A stretch of DNA of 46,154 nt from Candidatus Obscuribacter sp. (GTDB taxonomy: Bacteria; Cyanobacteriota; Vampirovibrionia; Obscuribacterales; Obscuribacteraceae). Position numbers and translations under genes: made by a program. The notes beneath the pieces are model-generated. The model saw only the letters and a program-made list of their open reading frames with translations, had not been told where the DNA came from and made no database searches. The stretch lies in NCBI GenBank assembly GCA_021772135.1, contig JADYXQ010000168.1, forward strand, positions 1 to 46,154, in the 5' to 3' direction. This document shows, in pieces, positions 36,931 to 45,429 of the stretch (positions within the stretch are counted from its first letter, which is position 1; each line of letters starts with the position of its first letter).

Positions 36931-38040
36931 ATGACTGAAGAAAACAAACAGAATAAACAGCGTGCACAAGAAAAAATCAAGCTAATAGAATTGTACAGAC
37001 AGTTTAACGGGCGCTTTCCCACCATTGAGAATGTCTGGTGTGCATTGCTGCAGCCAGCTTTGGTGGCAATGCTGATATTTTGTAGAGAATGTCAGTCAAC
37101 CAATTTTATCCGAAAAGTCGGCACTAGAAAAGGCAAATGCCAGCGGTGCGGGTTGTGGCAATCCCTAACAGCGGGTGGCTACCTGAGTAATACTAGAAGG
37201 CCGCGAGCATGGCTCTTCTCACTTAATTTGGTAGCTGAAAAACAGTTTTTCAGTACCGAGCTCGTTCATGAAGTCGTTGGTGTATCGCAGTCTTCTGCGG
37301 CACATATTTTTAAGACTGTCGGTTTTGCAGTTGGTACAAAATTAGACGAAGATACTGAACAAGTGCAATCGTCAGTATTTAAAGAAGTGTTCTGTCATCG
37401 AAGTCGTGAAACGCCGAAGGATAAACATCCGGCCGAAGAAGAAAAATATTTTGAGCGTAGCGAAAACGAGAGCCAAGCTGATGCCAATGTTTCGTTACCG
37501 AGTGAGGGTGCGGCCCAAGATGAAGTAGAGGCATTGAAATCGTTATTTGCCACATTGAGCGAAAGTGAACAAAAGATCGCCCGATTGTTGTCTTCGACCC
37601 CTGTTCATGCAGATATCCTCACTCGAGATAGTGGCCTTTCCGTACCACTGACAGCTTCGTCTCTGACTTTTTTGGAGTTGGCGGGAGTGGCTGCCCGGCT
37701 TGCCGGTGACCGCTATGTTCTTGCTGAAACGACTGTGGAAAAGAACGCAAAACTGCGAAATGGTGCCGCTGACGCCAATATGAACTCAGAATTAAGTCAG
37801 TCTCAAGCTGAGGTTTTGCCTTTGTTTTTGGCCTTCTGCCGACGAATATTTTCAGGCCTCAGTCGCAAATGGCTACACTATTATCTCGCTATGTTTTCCT
37901 GTTACCTTGACGAGCACAAATGGGATTACGCTGCCATATCCACCGCCTGCTTTGAGGCGGGTTATATCGGCGGTCGCCGGCTGCTCAATTATGTATCGCC
38001 CCGTTTTGTTAGATTGCCGATTCAAGCATCAAGCATTTGA
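36931..38040 (+). CDS. IS1595/ISXO2 transposase-derived DNA-binding protein with a DprA-like winged helix
   Basis: The 369-residue product starts at ATG 36931 after CGGAGGA; the longer frame from 36781 would read through the palindrome. Residues 18-130 follow the N terminus of IS1595/ISXO2 transposases: LYRQFNGRFPTIENVW, zinc ribbon C51-x2-C54-x15-C70-x2-C73, TAGGYLSNTRRPRAWLF and the helix-turn-helix ELVHEVVGVSQSSAAHIF. Residues ~200-265 resemble the DprA winged helix (PVHADILTRDSGLSVPLTAS, LELAGVAARLAGDRYVL). Residues 295-362 resemble the transposase tail (FCRRIFSGLSRKWLHYYL). The D-D-E catalytic core is absent between ribbon and tail, so it cannot transpose. Domesticated regulator or repeat-binding protein is inferred. 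Confidence 0.65.
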   Translation: MTEENKQNKQRAQEKIKLIELYRQFNGRFPTIENVWCALLQPALVAMLIFCRECQSTNFIRKVGTRKGKCQRCGLWQSLTAGGYLSNTRRPRAWLFSLNLVAEKQFFSTELVHEVVGVSQSSAAHIFKTVGFAVGTKLDEDTEQVQSSVFKEVFCHRSRETPKDKHPAEEEKYFERSENESQADANVSLPSEGAAQDEVEALKSLFATLSESEQKIARLLSSTPVHADILTRDSGLSVPLTASSLTFLELAGVAARLAGDRYVLAETTVEKNAKLRNGAADANMNSELSQSQAEVLPLFLAFCRRIFSGLSRKWLHYYLAMFSCYLDEHKWDYAAISTACFEAGYIGGRRLLNYVSPRFVRLPIQASSI

Positions 38041-38054
38041 GGTTATTCGATAAT

Positions 38055-39338
38055 TTAAGGAACTGGCTTGTCACTTAAAATTGCGTCAAGCTCGCTGGCC
38101 AGGCGTGTTTTTAAATCTGTGCCAAAGCCTACGTGGACGACTTTCACTACACCATCGGTACCGATGATTACAGATTGAGGTATTCCCTCGACTTGATACG
38201 ATTTCGCCACGGCCCCATCTTTGTCGAGCGCAACGTTGATTAAGAGACCCTCTGATTTGAGAAATGCCTCGATTTTGCCTGGCTCTTCTCTCAAATCGAC
38301 TGCGAAAAATTTGACGCCTTTGCTTTCATAGTTTTTGGTTACTTCCGCCAAAATCGGCAGAGCCTGGCGGCAAGGTGGACACCAGGTCGCCCAAAAATCT
38401 AGTACAACAACATTCTTGGACTTGTAAGAGGCAAGATCAAGCTTGCCACCGCCTATAGTGTCTAATGTAATCGGCGGAGCGGGCTGATTGAGCAGAGCAT
38501 GCGGTTGATCATGGCTTCGCACAGTAGGGTTGGGAGCCGAGAAAAAGGTGGTGAGCAGTTTTGCATCTTTGGGCGCTGTAAACTTAAAATCATCAGAAGA
38601 GAGCTTTCCGTCTGAAAGGTCTGTGTAATTGAAGACCAGTGTCAGGCTAGAATCGTCAACCATTTTTCCCAGTGACGGCGATACCCGTCGCACCCAGGGT
38701 TTGCTGCCGCGATCGATCCAGATGTCCCAGTCCAATTTTGAACCGACCTGAATGTGATCGACATCGAAGCCGTCTATTTTCTCAGCCCCTACATATTTTG
38801 CGCTGGTAATGTTAAATGTGCGTTGAATGAATTGATAGGGAGCATCCGCCAACAGCGCTTCCAGCAAGCTCTGACCGCCAAAGTTAAAGCCGGTGGTAAA
38901 GGCGAATTCACGGTCTTTAAAGCTGCCGGTAAAATTGCTGGTGGCATCACCTTTTATATAGCCTGCTCTTGGAGTGTACAAATATCGATTTTTGCCATCC
39001 ATAGCAACCACACCACCGTTGCTTTTATCGTCTCCGTTGATGGCAATGGCAAGTTTATTCGGCTTTTCAGCCAGTATTTTAAAGTTGGTTGTGCGGCTTT
39101 CTTTCTTCTCTTTTTGCACGCTGATGGTATAGACCATGACTGTTTTAAAAGTTTTCATGCCGCCATAAAAATCAGACATTTTTTTCAATATCTGTTCTGC
39201 TTTGGCATCGATTGATGCTGTACTCACATCAGCTTTAGCAGAGACGGTGGTTTGCTCCCCGGTGGCAGAAAATGCGCTGAGCGGGCATATAATGCTGGAG
39301 ATACCGACACTCAGTGCGAGAAATGTTTTTGCATTCAT
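38055..39338 (-). CDS. Exported DUF2092-like protein with C-terminal TlpA/ResA thioredoxin domain
   Basis: The 427-residue product starts at ATG 39338 with a signal peptide (MNAKTFLALSVGISSIICPL..SAFSA). Residues ~30-250 resemble DUF2092/LolA-like outer-envelope proteins (ILKKMSDFYGGMKTFKTVMVYT, KPNKLAIAINGD, YIKGDATSNF). The C-terminal ~150 residues are a TlpA-type thioredoxin: PPITLDTIGGGKLDLASYK, then VVLDFWATWCPPCRQALPIL with the CPPC active site, and VEGIPQSVIIGTDG with cis-Pro. It is likely a periplasmic disulfide reductase tethered to a lipid-binding-like domain. The frame is open to 39485, but that would overlap the kinase start. Confidence 0.85.
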   Translation of the reverse strand: MNAKTFLALSVGISSIICPLSAFSATGEQTTVSAKADVSTASIDAKAEQILKKMSDFYGGMKTFKTVMVYTISVQKEKKESRTTNFKILAEKPNKLAIAINGDDKSNGGVVAMDGKNRYLYTPRAGYIKGDATSNFTGSFKDREFAFTTGFNFGGQSLLEALLADAPYQFIQRTFNITSAKYVGAEKIDGFDVDHIQVGSKLDWDIWIDRGSKPWVRRVSPSLGKMVDDSSLTLVFNYTDLSDGKLSSDDFKFTAPKDAKLLTTFFSAPNPTVRSHDQPHALLNQPAPPITLDTIGGGKLDLASYKSKNVVVLDFWATWCPPCRQALPILAEVTKNYESKGVKFFAVDLREEPGKIEAFLKSEGLLINVALDKDGAVAKSYQVEGIPQSVIIGTDGVVKVVHVGFGTDLKTRLASELDAILSDKPVP

Positions 39339-39437
39339 GGTGAAATTGAACCCGATTAGAAGTTCGCTAATTGTAGCCGACATTGAAAAATCGGCCACCG
39401 TCGTTATGATTGACGCCTTTGCTAAACCTTTGCAACA

Positions 39438-41750
39438 GTGAATAAGCCTCCAAATACCGCTGGGAATTCTGACTCGTCTCGGCAATCATCGAGACCAATA
39501 CCAGCCGGCGCTGAGTTCCAGGCCGGGGCCATTGTTAGCAACACATATGAGATAGTCGATTACTTGGGCCGTGGCGCTATGGGTTTTGTGTATCGCGCCA
39601 GGCACTTAATTTTGTCGAAAGAATACGCTCTTAAGACATTGGGTTCAAACCACGTCAGCGAGACTGCCTGGCGGAGATTTCAGAACGAAGCTCAAGCCAT
39701 TGCCAAGATGAATCATCCCAACGTAGTGGGAATTCATAATTTCGGTTTACACCGCACTGCCGATGGTTTCGATATTCCGTTCTACGTTATGGATTTGCTC
39801 GAAGGTGGCAATCTCATGGAGAGTTTGCGCGACAACGGTGCTCTACCGTTAACGGTTGCACTACGCATCTTCCAGCAAGCCGCAGCTGGCTTGGGATATG
39901 CTCACGGTAAAGGAATTATTCACAGGGACGTCAAACCAGGCAACATCGTTTTGCTGTATACGCCTGACAGCAGCGGCGCTATTCTCAAGATTGTAGATTT
40001 TGGAATCGCCAAGCTTACTGATAATGAGCTCTATAGTCAGAAACTGACAAATGCTGGTGAAGTTTTCGGCAGTCCCTATTACATGAGCCCTGAGCAAAGT
40101 ATGGCGGTCAAGCTGGACGCTCGGACAGACATTTATTCGCTTGGAGTTTCTTTGTTCGAAGCACTCTCCGGTGTCACCCCCTTCGGTGGAAAATCAGCCG
40201 TGGAGACGATGATTAATCACCAGAGTGCGCCACTGCCCGATATCAGCACTGTTGCCGGCCGTGATTTTCCGCCCGATTTACAGACAGTTTTAGAAATAAT
40301 GATGGCAAAGGCGCCAGAAGACCGTTACCAGTCAATGCAGCAAGTAATTGCTGATTTGTCGGCACTTGAACGGGGAGCAAGTCCTGCCTTTGTCACGGGT
40401 AACTTGGATTATTCGGTCGATGATTTTGGCCTCCGCCAGGCTCTGTCAGAAGTTTCCTTGTCTGCCCCGCCCTCTGGTGGCTATGCCAGCAAATCTGATT
40501 TGCCAGACGAATTGGACGAAGCTGTAAAGAAAAATTCCACCAATTTACCCAAAATTATTTTTCTTTCTCTGGCAGGAGCGATTGTCTTTTTCTCGGCAAT
40601 TTTTTACTTTATACGCACTAATGACACAGCAAACGAGGCTGCTAAAGATTCTAAAAATACGATTTCCTCTGGCACCGATTCGGTTACGACAAATGCTTCT
40701 GTTTTGTCGTCAACCGTTAACGGATCAAGAGACGAAAAGCAATCAGATCCTGAATCTACGGGTAATTGGCCCACGGGTGCAGATGAACAGCGGCACCACT
40801 CCTTTATAGAGAATTCAGAACTAATAGAATCTGGTAGCGGCGAGCTTCGCGAGGTTGAAACTCGACATGAGAATACTGCAAAAGGATATGCCGGGCAGCA
40901 AGAAGTTTCCACTCGTGCACAGAACGACCCATCCAAATATTCGTCAATTGAAACAATCGATGGAGTGCGCTATCGAAGCTTCAAGTTTCCACACGACGTG
41001 TTTCTTGGCTCCATTTACAGCTCTCAATTGAATATGGAAAAGAATGCTCAAGATACGTGGAAAGTGCCGGAGACGGCACGATTATGTTATCGTCCGTCGC
41101 CTATCGTCGCCAAATATCCTCAATTCTTGAAGCGTTTTCAACCTGGAGACATTTATTCGCTGTCGATCCTTCCCATGAGTTGTAGCGATCAATTGCTGCA
41201 CAATTTGTCTAACATTCCAGCCGTGCATGAACTCTCTCTCAAGCAAAATAAGAAATATACTCCAGCGTGTTATTCGGCCCTGGCAAAGTTCAAGCATCTC
41301 AACGTGGCGGAACTTTCGCAAAGCAATTTAGACGGTGCCACTGTCGCGAAAGCAAATTTTGTTGGCACTTTAGATAAACTCCTCTGGCAAAAAGCCGTCA
41401 GGCCAGGTCCGCTGCTGAGGCAGATGGCTGGCGCGCCTACTCTTGTTGCACTCGATTTAACAAATTCGCATCTCACTCATGAAGATTTTCAAGCCATTGC
41501 GCGTATACCGAATTTAAGGAGCCTTGTAGTCCCCGAGAATAAGCTTTCCACTGACGATCTCAGATTACTGAGCCATTTATCTCTGCTTACCGAATTAAAC
41601 GTTCAAGATTGCGGCCTCAAGCCAGAGGCTGTTCCCGTGTTAAAGAGTTTTCGCTCGCTTCGTGATTTGAAGATATTCTCTCAAGGGACTTCTACCCGAA
41701 TGAGTGAAGCATTGTTTAAAGGCTTACCTCCGAACGTGGCGATTCACTGA
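39438..41750 (+). CDS. Transmembrane Ser/Thr kinase with C-terminal leucine-rich region (paralogue 1)
   Basis: The 770-residue receptor-like kinase starts at GTG 39438. The kinase domain (about 37-310) is complete: GRGAMGFVYRA, K66 in EYALKTL, IHRDVKPGNI (160-170), DFG at 187-189, GSPYYMSPEQ, and DIYSLGVSLFE. One membrane segment at 371-393, then a low-complexity linker, then an outer part with FKFPHDVFLGSIYSS, CYRPSPIVAKYPQFLKRF and about five leucine-rich units (LVALDLTNSHLTHEDFQAIA, LTELNVQDCGLKPEAVPVLK). It is the upstream member of a tandem duplication with 41773-44001. The CCGTTAACGG core lies in it twice, encoding P137-L-T-V140 and STVNG at 425-429. Confidence 0.92.
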   Translation: MNKPPNTAGNSDSSRQSSRPIPAGAEFQAGAIVSNTYEIVDYLGRGAMGFVYRARHLILSKEYALKTLGSNHVSETAWRRFQNEAQAIAKMNHPNVVGIHNFGLHRTADGFDIPFYVMDLLEGGNLMESLRDNGALPLTVALRIFQQAAAGLGYAHGKGIIHRDVKPGNIVLLYTPDSSGAILKIVDFGIAKLTDNELYSQKLTNAGEVFGSPYYMSPEQSMAVKLDARTDIYSLGVSLFEALSGVTPFGGKSAVETMINHQSAPLPDISTVAGRDFPPDLQTVLEIMMAKAPEDRYQSMQQVIADLSALERGASPAFVTGNLDYSVDDFGLRQALSEVSLSAPPSGGYASKSDLPDELDEAVKKNSTNLPKIIFLSLAGAIVFFSAIFYFIRTNDTANEAAKDSKNTISSGTDSVTTNASVLSSTVNGSRDEKQSDPESTGNWPTGADEQRHHSFIENSELIESGSGELREVETRHENTAKGYAGQQEVSTRAQNDPSKYSSIETIDGVRYRSFKFPHDVFLGSIYSSQLNMEKNAQDTWKVPETARLCYRPSPIVAKYPQFLKRFQPGDIYSLSILPMSCSDQLLHNLSNIPAVHELSLKQNKKYTPACYSALAKFKHLNVAELSQSNLDGATVAKANFVGTLDKLLWQKAVRPGPLLRQMAGAPTLVALDLTNSHLTHEDFQAIARIPNLRSLVVPENKLSTDDLRLLSHLSLLTELNVQDCGLKPEAVPVLKSFRSLRDLKIFSQGTSTRMSEALFKGLPPNVAIH
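39846..39855. repeat. CCGTTAACGG palindrome, copy 6 (inside kinase 1)
   Basis: In frame, encoding Pro-Leu-Thr-Val at residues 137-140, just before the helix leading to the HRD loop. The right flank keeps TTG; the left flank is CTCTA. Confidence 0.85.
40714..40723. repeat. CCGTTAACGG palindrome, copy 7 (inside kinase 1)
   Basis: In frame, encoding Ser-Thr-Val-Asn-Gly in the linker after the membrane segment, the same phase as in the amidase gene. The left flank keeps TCAA; the right flank is ATCA. Confidence 0.85.
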
Positions 41751-41772
41751 CGAAATTGAATGAAAGTATTTT

Positions 41773-44001
41773 ATGCAATCGCATCCATTAAATTCAAAAA
41801 CACGCATCAATAAGCATCGTCGCACTGTAGAAAGACTTGCTCTTCGACGGCAAACTACAAATAATCGCTTCAACCAACAATCAGGCGGACCTTCTGCCGA
41901 GCAAGTGGAGGTACTGAGTCAAGGTACTGTGATTGGCGGAAAGTTTCGCATCATCTCTTTAATCGGCATGGGCGGCATGGGCATCGTTTATTTGGCCGAG
42001 CATATTGCATTGAAGAGGCGCTATGCCTTGAAGATTTTGGCCCCCGATCTCGTCAACGAACAAAATTGGTTGCGATTTAAATCTGAAGCAAAGATTTTGG
42101 CAAGCTTAAATCATCCAACCCTTGTGAATGTCTATGACCTTGGCATTCATAGAGATTCGGTGCCTTTTTATGCCATGGATTATTTAGAAGGATTCACCAT
42201 TGAAGATTTACTCTGCGATGCTCAACCGTTAACGGTTGAGCAAACACTCGACATATTCCTCGTAGTTCTTGACGGCCTGGCCTATGCACACCGTAATGGC
42301 GTCATTCACCGTGATATCAAGCCGGGCAATATATTGCTGCAAAACACCGCCCAGGGTGTCGGGCCAGTTAAAATTCTTGACTTCGGCATTTCCAAACTGC
42401 TTGATTCAAACCAAAGTGAGCAATACCTGACGAATATCGGTGAAATTTTCGGCAGTCCGTATTACATGAGCCCAGAGCAGTGTGCAGGAGCTGTGGTGGA
42501 TTCTAAAGCAGACATTTATTCAGTTGGCTGTGCCATGTTTGAAACCCTCACCGGTTATGTACCGTTCGATGGTGAGACTCCGCTCGACACAGCCTTGATG
42601 CATCAGGAAGACGATGTACCTTTGCTGGCGGAAGTCTGTGACGAAAAGCAATTCCCGCAATCTTTAGATTTTGTTATCGGCAAGTGCATGGCCAAGGCTC
42701 CGCACGATCGTTATAAATCGGCCAAAGAACTGGCGCTCGATCTTAGTCGCATCAAGGAAGGAAAAGACGTTCTCGCTTACTCCAGTGATTACGCGGCTAC
42801 GAAAAGTGGCAAGCGAACAGGCGGTCGCAGTGGCAAGCGGCAGCCTGCCAAAGCCAGTAAAGGCACTAATGCGCTTATGATCATGAGTGTTTTGGCCATG
42901 GCCGTGGGCGGCCTTACCTGTTTCTTATGGCTCAACGTAGTGCATGAAATGCGTTCGATCAAGGATTCAAAATTATCGAAGGCAGCCGGCAACGATTTAA
43001 ATCGATTGCCATCTTTTCCGGAGCCGGAAAACGCTGAAGTCGGTCGACAAATGCCAAGATTTAAAAGCGGCGCGGATATGAAAGAAATGGGCTTAGGGCG
43101 GCTCGAGGGCATGCTCAATAACAGCAGTGACATAATGATCAGCTTTAATCAATTACCAAAGAAAGCTCCGCCTTCCATTAAAATCACGACTCCATATTCA
43201 TCTTTTCAGACAGAAAAGGGCGAACGCTTTCGCGTTTTTGATTTCCCATCCGACGTATTTTTAGGTTGCCTTTATGGTGACGACGTAGGCGACAGCGCCA
43301 GAGCGCAAGGCCCTGTTAAGCTCAGTGATTCAGACCAATTGACCTACTGCCCTTCGCGCACGGCTACACATTTTCCTCAATATTTACAACGATTCAGATC
43401 CGGCGACATCCGAGCAATAAAACTGCTCAGTTTTGCCAACGACAACGATATGTTGACGGCGATTACAGTGGTTCCGGGAGTACAAGTTGTGCGACTGGCA
43501 TCCTGCAAAAATATCGACGCTCGCGGCCTACGCGCTCTCGCGCTGATGCCTCAATTGCAAAGGCTAGATGTAAGCGACACACAGATTGAGGGAGCTGCTC
43601 TGGCCTCAGCTCGCAATTGGAGCAGTTTACAAAGCCTTGTCTATGGCTCCGGCAATAAAGTCGGACCCATGCTGGCGGTGCTAGGCAAATCTCATCAATT
43701 CGTCAATCTGGATCTTAATCATGCCAAGCTCAGTGATAACGATTATCGATTACTGTCTGAAATGTCTGGGCTGGTCGATCTTAATTTATCGTTTACGCAA
43801 ACAACCCCGGCGCATTTGAAAGTCTTGTCGCGCCTGAAGTCCTTGCAATCCATCAATTTAGAAGGTTGTCCTTTCTCACAGCACGCTATTTTTGCCCTGC
43901 GTGATTTTAAATCGCTGAAATCGGTCTCGCTTGGACTGACTGAATTGCCTGAATTAAGCAAGGGCCCTAAGCTTGAGCTACCTGGCGTAGATATTCACTA
44001 G
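41773..44001 (+). CDS. Transmembrane Ser/Thr kinase with C-terminal leucine-rich region (paralogue 2)
   Basis: The 742-residue protein has the same layout as its upstream neighbour: basic N terminus, complete kinase domain (GMGGMGIVYLAEH, K87 in YALKIL, VIHRDIKPGNILL, DFG at 203-205, GSPYYMSPEQ), membrane segment at about 367-390, then FDFPSDVFLGCLYGDD, YCPSRTATHFPQYLQRF and leucine-rich units (LQRLDVSDTQIEGAALAS, LVDLNLSFTQTTPAHLKVLS). The gap from the first kinase gene is 22 bases, so they are one transcription unit. Residues 152-155 are PLTV, encoded by the core of a 24-bp palindrome, aligned with PLTV of paralogue 1. Confidence 0.92.
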   Translation: MQSHPLNSKTRINKHRRTVERLALRRQTTNNRFNQQSGGPSAEQVEVLSQGTVIGGKFRIISLIGMGGMGIVYLAEHIALKRRYALKILAPDLVNEQNWLRFKSEAKILASLNHPTLVNVYDLGIHRDSVPFYAMDYLEGFTIEDLLCDAQPLTVEQTLDIFLVVLDGLAYAHRNGVIHRDIKPGNILLQNTAQGVGPVKILDFGISKLLDSNQSEQYLTNIGEIFGSPYYMSPEQCAGAVVDSKADIYSVGCAMFETLTGYVPFDGETPLDTALMHQEDDVPLLAEVCDEKQFPQSLDFVIGKCMAKAPHDRYKSAKELALDLSRIKEGKDVLAYSSDYAATKSGKRTGGRSGKRQPAKASKGTNALMIMSVLAMAVGGLTCFLWLNVVHEMRSIKDSKLSKAAGNDLNRLPSFPEPENAEVGRQMPRFKSGADMKEMGLGRLEGMLNNSSDIMISFNQLPKKAPPSIKITTPYSSFQTEKGERFRVFDFPSDVFLGCLYGDDVGDSARAQGPVKLSDSDQLTYCPSRTATHFPQYLQRFRSGDIRAIKLLSFANDNDMLTAITVVPGVQVVRLASCKNIDARGLRALALMPQLQRLDVSDTQIEGAALASARNWSSLQSLVYGSGNKVGPMLAVLGKSHQFVNLDLNHAKLSDNDYRLLSEMSGLVDLNLSFTQTTPAHLKVLSRLKSLQSINLEGCPFSQHAIFALRDFKSLKSVSLGLTELPELSKGPKLELPGVDIH
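42219..42242. repeat. CCGTTAACGG palindrome, copy 8 (24 bp, inside kinase 2)
   Basis: Perfect 12-bp arms without loop; core at 42226-42235. In frame, encoding A-Q-P-L-T-V-E-Q around residues 150-157, the homologous site to copy 6. Confidence 0.95.
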
Positions 44002-44018
44002 CTTTCCGGCGATAACCT

Positions 44019-44036
44019 TCAACCGTTAACGGTTGA
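44019..44036. repeat. CCGTTAACGG palindrome, copy 9 (18 bp)
   Basis: TCAACCGTTAACGGTTGA, identical to copy 1, in the 39-base gap between the convergent kinase 2 and TPR genes. Core at 44023-44032. Confidence 0.93.
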
Positions 44037-44040
44037 TGCG

Positions 44041-45429
44041 CTAATTTGGCAGTGTCCAGCGCGGCTCCCCTTCCAGGGTCACATCTTTGACATTTGCTTG
44101 CCAGTGGCGGCTCATATATTTTGCATACGCATTGTTTGGATCTATCTGCAAAGCTTTGCTCAGGTCAGCCATGGCTAAGGCATTTTGATTTCTATGTTGA
44201 TAACAGGCAGCTCTGAATAGATAGCAGTCTACATAATTGGGCGCCAGTGCAATTGCCTGGTTGAGATAAGGAATTGCTTTCTCGTATTGTTGCAAGCCAT
44301 GGTAGCCCATGCCGTCGTAAAGCAGGTTTATCGCCGCAGTCATGCTTTTATCTTTGTTGATAATGTCAATAGACCTTTTTAATGCCCCGTCGTGCAATGC
44401 CAGTGGAGAGTAGAGGGCTCCGTCAGCTCCCAGATAGCGCATCCACCTATCGCCGCTCTTCAGAGCCGCGCTCGCGTTGTGAGCAAATTCGTAAGCCACC
44501 ATTTTGTCTGCATAATCAGAAAGGGAAGAAACGCTTAGATCCAGATAGGTCAGATAGTCTTTCAAAGCTTCTTGATGACGGCCCTCGTAGAGCTTGCTTT
44601 TTGCCAATAATCGGTGCGTTGTAATGTCAGCTGACTTTTTTGCGATTGAGTCAAATGGCATGGGTAAAAACTGGCTTTGGCTCAAAGGCAGAGCTCGTTC
44701 CAATACTGTAATAGCCTCGCTGTAATTACGGCTCTGCACCAGAGCCAGACCGAGAAATACATTAAAGAGGTAATCGTCTGGGGCGAATCGGCAGGCCTGG
44801 GTAAAGTCAGGAACTGCGGCAGCGGAGGAAATCGAATCTGATATTCCATTTTTTCCCCACAAGAAAGCGTAGCCTCTGCCAAAGTATGCCCCGGCAGAGT
44901 CTGGGCGCAGAGCGAGAAATTCTGTGCACTCGGCTTTCAATGCTTTTTTGTCGCCCCGGTAAAAAGCAGCAACTGCCTTTTGTTGATGCGTGTGCAAATC
45001 GGCGGCCGGATCAAACCATGTATAAGATTGCGGGATAACCATCCACATGGCAGTTACCGCAATGAAGAACCAGCAAATCCAGGCACCTGCCGCAAAGGGA
45101 GGCTTGACATTTTGAGCTGTCGGTTTCGCCAGATAAAACGGCAAATCTGGCGGCCCCTCGTAACGTATGTCTCCCGTATTCTCTTTCCATGAATTGTTTT
45201 TTTTGAGCGGCGCATTTTGAGGCACTGCTTTTTGTGGCACGTCATCACCAGGCAGATCTTCCTGCGGAATCGGAATCTGTACCAACTTGCCAGCAGTAAA
45301 AACTTCTACTAAAGTGTCGTCCACGACTTTAAAGTTCTTAGTGGAACTCTTCTCTTTAAAGTCTAACTTATTGGAGGCGGCTCCATTGCTAGGCTGTTCC
45401 CGGCGGTGGTTATCGTCGTCTTTATTCAT
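44041..45429 (-). CDS. Membrane-anchored TPR protein
   Basis: From ATG 45429 the product has 462 residues. The N-terminal ~110 residues are polar and Pro/Asn-rich, one membrane segment follows (about 112-134, WICWFFIAVTAMWMVIPQ), and then about eight TPR-like helix pairs (for example AYFGRGYAFLWGKNG, YSEAITVLERALPLSQSQ, QYEKAIPYLNQAIALAPNYV, QNALAMADLSKALQIDPNNAY). Start and upstream kinase stop overlap (ATGAATAA), so translation is coupled and the two proteins probably work together, with the TPR part as scaffold or sensor. Confidence 0.87.
   Translation of the reverse strand: MNKDDDNHRREQPSNGAASNKLDFKEKSSTKNFKVVDDTLVEVFTAGKLVQIPIPQEDLPGDDVPQKAVPQNAPLKKNNSWKENTGDIRYEGPPDLPFYLAKPTAQNVKPPFAAGAWICWFFIAVTAMWMVIPQSYTWFDPAADLHTHQQKAVAAFYRGDKKALKAECTEFLALRPDSAGAYFGRGYAFLWGKNGISDSISSAAAVPDFTQACRFAPDDYLFNVFLGLALVQSRNYSEAITVLERALPLSQSQFLPMPFDSIAKKSADITTHRLLAKSKLYEGRHQEALKDYLTYLDLSVSSLSDYADKMVAYEFAHNASAALKSGDRWMRYLGADGALYSPLALHDGALKRSIDIINKDKSMTAAINLLYDGMGYHGLQQYEKAIPYLNQAIALAPNYVDCYLFRAACYQHRNQNALAMADLSKALQIDPNNAYAKYMSRHWQANVKDVTLEGEPRWTLPN

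Noticed and set aside
36700-38060. An intact IS1595-family insertion sequence.
   Set aside because: No terminal inverted repeats or target duplication were found and the protein lacks a catalytic core.
10373-44036. CCGTTAACGG copies as ordinary terminators or REP elements.
   Set aside because: No T-tract, four copies lie within coding sequence, and the symmetric loopless form differs from REP hairpins.
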